In this document: piece after piece, positions 1 to 7,003 of the stretch
Layout: each line of letters begins with the position of its first letter
Numbering within the stretch: position 1 is the first letter of the stretch
NCBI GenBank assembly: GCA_903922535.1
Contig: CAIXUF010001354.1
Coordinates: 1-12,612, forward strand
DNA: 12,612 nt
DNA from: Candidatus Hydrogenedentota bacterium
GTDB lineage: Bacteria > Hydrogenedentota > Hydrogenedentia > Hydrogenedentiales > CAITNO01
Direction of reading: 5' to 3'
The notes under the pieces: generated by a model
What the model was told of the DNA's origin: nothing
The model's database searches: none
The model's input: only the letters and a program-made list of their open reading frames with translations
Position numbers and translations under genes: made by a program

Positions 1-90
1 GTTGTGGTAAGTGATGCCCAACTCAAGGCAATTCGGATTCGCAAAGGGGACTTTCATGGAGACTGGAACTACACCATATCTCCACGCTGA
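1..90 (+). CDS. 3' end of a transposase gene (ISAzo13-like), partial
   Basis: The plus frame is open from base 1 to a TGA at 88-90 and encodes 29 residues that include the motif FHGDWNYTISPR. From memory this resembles the extreme C-terminus of ISAzo13-family (Rhodopirellula-type DDE) transposases, which end in a ...WNYTI... motif. Only the tail is visible; the catalytic residues lie to the left of the window. The element's right end should fall in the few tens of bases after the stop, which is where the opposing PHP-ATPase reading frame ends. The family call rests on one short motif and could be wrong; that this is a real coding tail is more likely than the exact family. Confidence 0.5.
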   Translation, partial: VVVSDAQLKAIRIRKGDFHGDWNYTISPR

Positions 91-112
91 TGCCAGAAAT
101 TAGTCATGTTAT

Positions 113-1612
113 TTATGCGCGAGTCCTTAGAGCTTCTATCTGTTCCTTCTTGGAAGTGCGTTCGGCCTCTGCTGCTCTTATTCGGGCTTCGAACGCCTTT
201 ATTGTGCCTCGTTTGGTGAAGAAGCGCTGAATCTCCCTCTTGAGGTCTTCGATCTGCTCTTGTAGACCTCGCAGTCGCTCCTGGAGCGGAGACTCGATCA
301 AGCGGCGGAGTTCCTCTATCCTCACGGCAAGGGTGGATAACTGCTTCTGGCTGTAGGCCTGCAACGGAATGAGACGCCGCACTTCATCCGCATTGGTCTC
401 CCGTTCTGGCTGAGATCCGATCTTGAGGGTTGTGCGGTCTGACCGGACATAACGTGTCACAATGTGGGGTGTCTCGTTCACACAGAAGGTCACCGTAACA
501 TGGGTGTCTTCAGGCTGCTGTTGAAGGGTCTCGCTGATTATTTTCGCGCGGTTCTTGGCATATGGGGGGACCTCCGTATCGCCTTCGGGAACATCTGGAG
601 GCTGATCATGTAGGGCCCACCGCATGTATTCCAAAATCGTTGATTTTCCCGTGCCTCTTCCTCCGATTATTGCATTGAATTGTCGATTGAGCGGAACGTC
701 AAAGGGGCGTTGTGCAAAGAATTTGCAGTTACTGACGTGCATCTCAGAGATGTGGACACGTGGGAATTCTGGATCAGAAAGGCGAATCCTAGACTTATGG
801 GCAAGGAAGGCCTGACGGAGACCTTCGGCAGTACAACGAGATAACTTTATCCAAGTGTATCGCCATCCAATGTTATGTGGGACGCTGTTGTCGCCATAAT
901 CCTTTGCGTCCGATGACATGATACAGGCAAGAGGACGAGAGCGCCGCCATTGTTCCTGACATTGGTCATCGCATTTGAATAGCCTTTGCCAGGTCGACGG
1001 CATCTGCTCCACCGGCTTGCTCACCTCGACGCAAAGAAGGTCCGGATTCTTGTACTCCTCCTGTTGTAGCCAATCGGCCAATTGGTCGTTGTCGAATACT
1101 CCCTTGTTGGACTGGCAGTGTGGAAAGATAACGATTCCCCGCGCTCCCCCTTCTCCCAGAGCCTGAACGGTATGTAGAATATCGACCAGTCTTTGGGGTG
1201 ACGGCCGCGGACATTTTCCGTCGAATCGCGGAAGGGGCACACCACACTGGGTCAGTATGTGGTCAACTTCTTCGTCTTGCACTGTCGGGTCGAAGACGGC
1301 CAATACATGAACCCCCTTACCCACGTCCGCCTGGATCTCGAACCCGGCCATGATCGTGAGTTCGTAGCCATAGTCGGTGGACATCTGCACGACAGCTTGC
1401 CGCAGAAAGAAAAGAAAATCCTTTGAAGCAAAATTGTGGTCGGTGATGGCGACAAGCTCTAACTTTTGCTCGTAGCAGTGCCGAACATACTCTTCTGCCG
1501 CCTTCTGCTTGTCCGATAATGCATCCCCCATGCCCACCCCCGACCATCCTGCTGGGTCTGCAGGCGTGTGCATGTGGAGGTCACACTTCAGAAAACGTGC
1601 TCCGTGCTCCAT
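113..1612 (-). CDS. PHP-domain / AAA (ABC-type) ATPase, TrlF-like, C-terminally truncated
   Basis: The 499-residue product starts with a PHP phosphoesterase domain: HMH at 13-15 (His13, His15), TDH at 57-59, Glu92, His165 and SSDAK around 233-237 are probable metal ligands. An ABC/SMC-like ATPase head follows, with a Walker A loop GGRGTGKS at 317-324 and a Q-loop-like YSQKQLS at 420-426. From about residue 436 the chain is charged coiled coil, and it then stops at 499. Relatives (TrlF-like PHP-ATPases) continue through the rest of the coiled coil to an ABC signature and Walker B; both are absent here, so ATP hydrolysis is unlikely. The frame ends about 23 bases from an opposing transposase tail, which suggests disruption by an insertion sequence. 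The ATG at 1612 follows GGGGGA. The base composition looks less GC-rich than the other genes, fitting acquired DNA. Members of this group are suspected of nucleic-acid processing or defence, but the substrate is not readable from sequence. Confidence 0.8.
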   Translation of the reverse strand: MEHGARFLKCDLHMHTPADPAGWSGVGMGDALSDKQKAAEEYVRHCYEQKLELVAITDHNFASKDFLFFLRQAVVQMSTDYGYELTIMAGFEIQADVGKGVHVLAVFDPTVQDEEVDHILTQCGVPLPRFDGKCPRPSPQRLVDILHTVQALGEGGARGIVIFPHCQSNKGVFDNDQLADWLQQEEYKNPDLLCVEVSKPVEQMPSTWQRLFKCDDQCQEQWRRSRPLACIMSSDAKDYGDNSVPHNIGWRYTWIKLSRCTAEGLRQAFLAHKSRIRLSDPEFPRVHISEMHVSNCKFFAQRPFDVPLNRQFNAIIGGRGTGKSTILEYMRWALHDQPPDVPEGDTEVPPYAKNRAKIISETLQQQPEDTHVTVTFCVNETPHIVTRYVRSDRTTLKIGSQPERETNADEVRRLIPLQAYSQKQLSTLAVRIEELRRLIESPLQERLRGLQEQIEDLKREIQRFFTKRGTIKAFEARIRAAEAERTSKKEQIEALRTRA

Positions 1613-1725
1613 CAGCGATATCCCCCGTTTGTCGGGACGGTCCCATTGGCGCGCCGAAATACATGCGGGGCGCGGTCGCGACGCGAAACATCCCGCGGTC
1701 CAGACTCCGTTCGTCAGGAGACACT

Positions 1726-1754
1726 ATAATAGGACACCTGTCGCGGCGAGTCAA
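1726..1754 (-). promoter_or_regulatory. Sigma-70-type promoter for the PHP-ATPase gene
   Basis: Read on the minus strand there is TTGACT (bases 1749-1754), a 17-base spacer and TATTAT (1726-1731). Each hexamer matches the sigma-70 consensus at five of six positions. It points at the PHP-ATPase and implies a leader of roughly 105 bases before the ATG at 1612. No convincing small open frame with a ribosome site was seen in that leader. Confidence 0.5.
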
Positions 1755-1784
1755 AAGCCGGAAAAGAGCTTGCCCGGATACCCA

Positions 1785-1845
1785 TCCCCCTGTTGTGGCG
1801 TGGTTTCCCGACCATGCCACTCTTCCGACCGCAGGTCTCCTTTTC
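1785..1845 (+). repeat. REP-like palindromic repeat, copy A
   Basis: A 61-base unit starting with a C tract. Its core is a hairpin with arms 1795-1804 and 1811-1820 (10 pairs, one of them G-T) and a six-base loop, followed by a conserved tail CTCTTCCGACCGCAGGTCTC. The same unit occurs inverted at 2069-2128 with only about six differences. The two copies bracket the RAYT relic. This matches the known association of REP palindromes with REP-associated tyrosine transposases. Confidence 0.75.
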
Positions 1846-2038
1846 ACCAGGTAATCTGCGTGATATTGACGTCGTTTCCCGCACTGTCGCCTGTGGCGTA
1901 GTGGCGGGCGAATGAAAACCGCCAATCCTCGGGATACTGCACAAGCCCCTTGCGGACGGGATTCGCATGGATGTAGTCGAGTTTCCGTTTCCAGAAGCGC
2001 TCTGTACGGACGGCCATGGGATGTCGTGTGGGTTGCCA
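1844..2038 (-). pseudogene. C-terminal remnant of a REP-associated tyrosine transposase (RAYT, Y1/IS200-like)
   Basis: In one minus frame, about 64 codons up to the TGA at 1844-1846 encode the hallmark C-terminal pattern of RAYT proteins: WQPTRHPMAV, then KLDYIHANPVRKGLV, then PEDWRFSFARHYATGD. Full-length RAYTs are roughly 150-250 residues, with a HUH motif and a catalytic tyrosine upstream; here everything before WQP is gone. Upstream, the frame runs into the inverted REP copy and unrelated sequence, so no functional start exists. The homology ends at one REP copy and begins just inside the other, so the relic sits between them. RAYTs mobilise or maintain REP sequences; this copy cannot do so, but the identity of the fragment is clear. 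Confidence 0.8.
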
Positions 2039-2068
2039 AGACCGGCGGTGTCGGAGGTGCCGTGAAAG

Positions 2069-2128
2069 GAAGAAGAGACCTGCGGTCGGAAGAGTGGCGT
2101 GGTCCGGAGACCACGCCACAACGGGGGA
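2069..2128 (-). repeat. REP-like palindromic repeat, copy B (inverted relative to copy A)
   Basis: Reverse complement of the copy A unit with about six differences. The hairpin is perfect: an 11-base arm at 2094-2104 pairs with 2109-2119 around a four-base loop. The C tract and the CTCTTCCGACCGCAGGTCTC tail are kept. The stem is more intact than in copy A, where one pair has become G-T. Confidence 0.75.
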
Positions 2129-2298
2129 ATAAAGACAACCAAGGAGTTTTTCGCGGGCGACGGCCAATTGTGCGGACACTGTCAGCACTTTTTCACCCAC
2201 CATGCGGGCGGGAATCAGGAGATCACCCGCCATAACCCGCCCTTTCAAGTTCCTTCGATTCTGTTTCTGCGTGTCCGCGAAGACGTAACGAGTCTTCC

Positions 2299-3192
2299 CT
2301 ATTTCCCCACCTCAATCAGGTCAATCCGCTGCGACAGGTCGCGCAGGTATTTCTCGTCGCCGCCGGCCAGTTCGGGGGTGACGAAGCCGGCGTAGCCGAC
2401 TTCGCGGAAGGCTTTGCGGACCTCGGGCCAGTTCACGTCGCCGTCGCGGAGATTGACCCATTTCTCTCCCTGCTTTTTGAAGTCTTTCAGATGCACCTTG
2501 ACGATGCGCTTGCCGAGGATTCGAATCCATTCTTCCGGCGGCCCGTACTTGAGCACGTTGCCGACGTCAAAGTAGGCGCCGACCCAGGGACTCTTGAACT
2601 CGTCGACGTAGCGTGCAAATTCGCGGGGGTTGTCGAGCAGGAAACCGTTCCACACTTCCTCGATGGCAATAATCACCTTGAGTTCTTCGGCAAGCGGGAG
2701 CAGTTTGGGGATGTGCTGGTGCGAGCGTTCGAAGGCCTCGGCGGTGGTGGCCTTGGCGTTGACGACCACCGGCACGAGCAGCACGGCGTCGGCCTGCATC
2801 GCGTGGGCGGTGCGTAGGGCTGTCTCCATGCCCTTCAGCCCCTTTGCGATCACCGCAGGGTCGGGATCGGAGAACGGGGCTTCCCATCCGCCGTAGAGCA
2901 CCGACTGGATGCGTATCCCCGCCGCGCGGGCGGTCTCCCCCATCTTCTTCGCGGCGTCGAGGTCCTCCATCGGGGAAGCCTCGATGCCCTCATAGCCGCA
3001 GGCCTTCGCCAGTTTGAACTTGTCCGCATCGGACAAACCGTTCGGCAGCATACCGAGTTGCAGCGCCTTTTTCAGAGAACCGGTGGGTTCCGCCGCAGTC
3101 GCCATAAGCGGGGAACCCGCGACACCGGCGGCAAGCGTTGCCGCCGCGGTGGTCTTGAAGAAATCCCGTCTATCCATCAATGTGTGTTTCAT
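2299..3192 (-). CDS. Tat-exported sugar phosphate isomerase/epimerase-like TIM-barrel protein
   Basis: A 297-residue protein of the xylose-isomerase-like (AP endonuclease 2) TIM-barrel superfamily. The N-terminus is a twin-arginine signal: DRRDFFKTT at 7-15, then an alanine-rich hydrophobic stretch to about residue 34, so the protein is probably exported folded. The four metal-ligand positions of the tagatose-3-epimerase-like group can be matched: Glu178 or 179 in IAIEEVW, Asp209 in YFDVGN, His234 in KVHLKD and Glu274 in TPEL. The length is normal once the signal is removed. The ATG at 3192 has AAAGGG about eight bases upstream; a second ATG five codons in would still keep the signal. The neighbour upstream on the same strand is a Tat-exported Gfo/Idh/MocA oxidoreductase, a common pairing in sugar or inositol catabolism. 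The exact substrate cannot be told from sequence. Confidence 0.9.
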   Translation of the reverse strand: MKHTLMDRRDFFKTTAAATLAAGVAGSPLMATAAEPTGSLKKALQLGMLPNGLSDADKFKLAKACGYEGIEASPMEDLDAAKKMGETARAAGIRIQSVLYGGWEAPFSDPDPAVIAKGLKGMETALRTAHAMQADAVLLVPVVVNAKATTAEAFERSHQHIPKLLPLAEELKVIIAIEEVWNGFLLDNPREFARYVDEFKSPWVGAYFDVGNVLKYGPPEEWIRILGKRIVKVHLKDFKKQGEKWVNLRDGDVNWPEVRKAFREVGYAGFVTPELAGGDEKYLRDLSQRIDLIEVGK

Positions 3193-3285
3193 GGTCGCAC
3201 CCTTTCTGAGTGGTTATATCGTGTCAGTTCGCAAATCTCGCAATACTATAGCTGATTGACGCAATAGCCAATGCACGTATTTCTT

Positions 3286-3390
3286 TTGACTGCGGTGGCC
3301 ATGCCGCCGCTTTCTCTTGCGGAGACCACACTCCAGCCATCGCAATACTGCCACGTCAAGTAAAAGCGGCGGCATGGCCACCGCAGTCAA
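3286..3390. repeat. 28-bp perfect inverted repeat (paired REP / BIME-like element)
   Basis: Bases 3286-3313 and 3363-3390 are exact reverse complements over 28 bases, separated by 49 bases. Each arm is itself a small hairpin (GCGGTGGC-CAT-GCCGCCGC, one G-T pair), as REP units are. The element lies between the oxidoreductase stop at 3422 and the TIM-barrel start at 3192. Transcribed, the pair could form a long stable stem that ends or dampens transcription coming from the oxidoreductase. It differs in sequence from the 1785/2069 repeats, so it is a second repeat type. Confidence 0.85.
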
Positions 3391-3421
3391 TAAAAGCCGC
3401 TGTGTCAGGTTTCGCCTTGTG

Positions 3422-4783
<1,362 letters not shown>

Positions 4784-5131
4784 GGCTGTCTCCTCCTTCC
4801 GGACCTGCCCGGTCCGTTGTATCGCCAGAAGTCCGTGCGAAGAACGGGGACAGACACGTCTCCGCTTCGCTTCGCCTGTATCAGTCCCCGTTCTTCATGA
4901 GAAAGGGGCATCGCGTCTTCTTGTCCGTCCAAGTCCCGATTCGGGTCACTGGTCAACAGGATTTCCTTTGGAAGCGGGATCCGCCGTGGACCTTTACGCC
5001 GCGTTCAGTCTACGGCAGACGGTCACGCCGTTCAATCCCACGTGCATGTTGGCAACGCAAAGAGCGCGGAGATACCTGATGCCTGCCGGTGATGGCATTC
5101 ATCCGTGCCGTGCGCCAGCCATCTTGATGGA
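4784..5131. other. Gene-free stretch between acyl-CoA dehydrogenase and oxidoreductase
   Basis: About 350 bases without a credible gene. It contains the ribosome site of the oxidoreductase (around 4788-4797), a small GGACC...GGTCC hairpin at 4801-4815, and the palindrome at 4839-4896. From 4900 to 5131 I see no conserved protein fragment, good promoter or clear terminator; open frames there are extensions of antisense shadows. Confidence 0.5.
4839..4896. repeat. Palindromic element with 13-bp perfect arms
   Basis: GAAGAACGGGGAC at 4839-4851 is exactly repeated in inverse at 4884-4896, with a 32-base interior containing a CGCTT-type short tandem. Partial pairing continues inside the arms, as in larger REP/RAYT-type hairpins. 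It lies in the leader or promoter region of the oxidoreductase gene, 56 bases before its start codon. It shares no core with the other two repeat types in the window. Confidence 0.75.
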
Positions 5132-6730
5132 TCAGCAGCCCGCCTCCACTTCGGCCAGGGCAAGGTCCTGATAGGCGTGGAAGAGGCTGTGGCAGAAGCT
5201 GTCCCAGCGTTCGCAGATGGAGAGGGTCTTTGCGTCCATCTCCATCAGGCTTGGGTGGGCAACGAGTTCGGTGAGCTCCTGCCCCAGCGCCTGAATCACG
5301 GCCTTGTCGCCGCCATTCAGGATGTGGGCAACGAAGTCGGCGGGGGGATACCAGTCGGCGACGCGCTGTAGGTCACGGTGGACCTGGGTGAGCAGCGTGT
5401 TCCGCGGGCCTTCCCACTGTTCGTTGATCACGGCGTCGCGGAAGAGGCGGGGCAGGGAGGAAAAGTCCTCAATGACGCCGTGGCCGGCAAAGACGCTTAT
5501 GGCGTTGTGCAAAACGTCGATGCAGTCGCGGGTGGTGCACATTTTCTGGAGCATGATCAGTTCGCGCACGTCGAAACCGGCTTTGCGCGACTCCAGCGAG
5601 GCGTCTTTGGGCAGGCCGCCAATGAGCCCGCCTTCCAACTGGAAGGTGGCTCCGTAAACTTTGAACGCGCCGGCCGTGCTGCGCCTGGCGTCGCGCTCCA
5701 TGCCGCGGAGTTGGTTGGCGAGGAGGGGAAACTGGGCAATGGGACGGCCGAAGGCGGTGCGGAATTCTGCGTATTCGGTGGCTTCGCGGACGGCGCGGGC
5801 CATGCTTGCCGCGCCCGATATGCCAACGGTGAGGCGCGAGGTGGTGAGCACGATGCCGACAATGTTGGCAACGCCGCGGTCCATGGGCCCGACGGGCCAG
5901 CCGATCGCACCTTTGTAGGTGATTTCGGCCGTGGGCAGTTCGCTGGTGCCCATCTTCCACTTGATGCGGTCTATCGTGTAACCGTTGCGGATTTCGCGGG
6001 CCTTGTTGCCCGGCAGCCATGCCGGGACGACGAAGATGGAGGTGTCCTCCGAGCCGGGGCGTTTGCCCGTGACGAGCGCGTAGTCGGCATGCGCGACGGA
6101 GCAGAAGAACTTGGTGCCGTAGAGACGCCAGACGCCGTCCTCCTCCACCGCCTCCAGCACGCCTGCGGGGATGTCGGAACCGCCCTGGATCTCGGTGACA
6201 AACTGGCCGCCGATGGCGAAATCGCCGTCGATGCCCTCTTTGCAGTGCTGGAGGATGCGGAGCGTCTCGGGCGTGTCTGCATAGCGGTCAAGCAGCGCGA
6301 CCATGCCTTCGGTGCAGACCATGGGACAGGCCATGCAGGCCTCGCCGTTTTCGTGAATCATGTACTGCTTGACAAGCCGCACCCAGGGGGGGGTGTTCCT
6401 GGAGAAAAGCGCCTCGGAGAAGAGCCCCTTCTCCATGAGTTCGGTTTCGCCCGGGCGCACGATCCGGTCGATGCGGTGGTTGTGCGCGTCGTGATGCAGC
6501 ATGAAGGGCCGCTTCTCGGGCCGGGCGCTGGCGTCGGAGATGTCGCGCCAGAGGAAGGACACCTTGGGCGAGAATTTGCGGGCTTCGGCATCGACCAGTT
6601 CCCACTCTCCGCCCGCGAAGTGCCTCACCGCCTGTTGCAGGAATGCATCGTCACGGTAGTAGTCGAAACCGTTTCGCCATTCAAGAAATGCGTCAAAACT
6701 GTACGGATTGCTTCGTGTCGGCAATGGCAT
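5132..6730 (-). CDS. AidB-like acyl-CoA dehydrogenase
   Basis: A FAD-dependent acyl-CoA dehydrogenase-family protein of 532 residues from the ATG at 6730. Longer than classical short-chain members (about 380), it matches the AidB-like or large subgroup. Visible signatures include VTEIQGGSD at about 178-186 (FAD/substrate loop), YGTKFFCS at about 204-211, the middle domain with IFVVPAWLPG, RTAFGRPIAQFP at about 324-335 in the C-terminal helical domain, and NEQWEGPRNTLLTQVHRDLQ near 436-455, typical of the AidB group. A longer version could begin at a TTG at 6772, but that codon has no ribosome site, while the ATG at 6730 is preceded by GGGGG eight bases away, so the ATG is preferred. Its role may be oxidation of an unusual acyl-CoA, or a protective function like AidB. 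No beta-oxidation neighbours help decide. Confidence 0.9.
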   Translation of the reverse strand: MPLPTRSNPYSFDAFLEWRNGFDYYRDDAFLQQAVRHFAGGEWELVDAEARKFSPKVSFLWRDISDASARPEKRPFMLHHDAHNHRIDRIVRPGETELMEKGLFSEALFSRNTPPWVRLVKQYMIHENGEACMACPMVCTEGMVALLDRYADTPETLRILQHCKEGIDGDFAIGGQFVTEIQGGSDIPAGVLEAVEEDGVWRLYGTKFFCSVAHADYALVTGKRPGSEDTSIFVVPAWLPGNKAREIRNGYTIDRIKWKMGTSELPTAEITYKGAIGWPVGPMDRGVANIVGIVLTTSRLTVGISGAASMARAVREATEYAEFRTAFGRPIAQFPLLANQLRGMERDARRSTAGAFKVYGATFQLEGGLIGGLPKDASLESRKAGFDVRELIMLQKMCTTRDCIDVLHNAISVFAGHGVIEDFSSLPRLFRDAVINEQWEGPRNTLLTQVHRDLQRVADWYPPADFVAHILNGGDKAVIQALGQELTELVAHPSLMEMDAKTLSICERWDSFCHSLFHAYQDLALAEVEAGC

Positions 6731-6782
6731 GATCGGCACCCCCGGTGTTCCGTTGTTTCCGGCATGACCCAAATGGGGCGTT

Positions 6783-6799
6783 GCCCGTCGGCGACGGGC
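6783..6799 (-). promoter_or_regulatory. Hairpin in the leader of the acyl-CoA dehydrogenase mRNA
   Basis: GCCCGTC and GACGGGC pair perfectly (7 bp, three-base loop) just downstream of the predicted transcription start and about 50 bases before the ATG at 6730. It is not followed by a U tract, so it is not an intrinsic terminator. It could stabilise the mRNA or be chance in GC-rich DNA. Confidence 0.35.
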
Positions 6800-6811
6800 G
6801 CCTCAAGGCTG

Positions 6812-6840
6812 ATTATAGAACGCCCTGACTTGTCCGTCAA
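6812..6840 (-). promoter_or_regulatory. Sigma-70-type promoter for the acyl-CoA dehydrogenase gene
   Basis: On the minus strand TTGACG (6835-6840) is followed after exactly 17 bases by a perfect TATAAT (6812-6817). This is the best promoter match in the window. Transcription would begin near 6805 and give a leader of about 75 bases before the ATG at 6730. Confidence 0.65.
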
Positions 6841-7003
6841 TGGGGTGTGTTTGGCCAAAATCGGCGATCAAGAAGAACGCGGCAAGCTGTCCTCCGGCGG
6901 GAACGGCTTGGCGGGCGGAGGCTGTTCTTTGGGTTGGCTAACGATCGCGGTGCACAACGGTATATTTGACAGCATTTCTTTATTCTTACGCGGAGGACTT
7001 TGC

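Noticed and set aside
1613..1720. Possible small leader peptide (starting MFRVATAPRM) before the PHP-ATPase
   Set aside because: No ribosome site precedes its ATG and it overlaps the PHP-ATPase start in another frame without any conserved feature.
2140..2248. Minus-strand peptide with DLLIPARMVGE, faintly recalling the N-terminus of Cas4 proteins
   Set aside because: The resemblance stops after about eleven residues, the cysteines of Cas4 are absent, and there is no CRISPR repeat or other cas gene in the window.
3213..3250. TATAGT and TATAAC boxes upstream of the TIM-barrel gene as promoters
   Set aside because: Neither has a good -35 partner at 16-18 bases; the best pairs give spacings of 8-10, 15 or 19 bases.
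6966..6994. Perfect TTGACA at 6966-6971 upstream of the GT-C gene as a promoter
   Set aside because: The sequence 16-18 bases downstream (around CGCGGA) is nothing like a -10 box, and it overlaps the ribosome site, so a start there would leave no leader.
5378..7003. A 542-codon open frame antisense to the acyl-CoA dehydrogenase, continuous with the GT-C gene
   Set aside because: It mirrors a well-supported dehydrogenase and has no protein-family signature. A clear ATG with GGAGGA at 7004 starts the real gene; long antisense frames are expected in GC-rich DNA.
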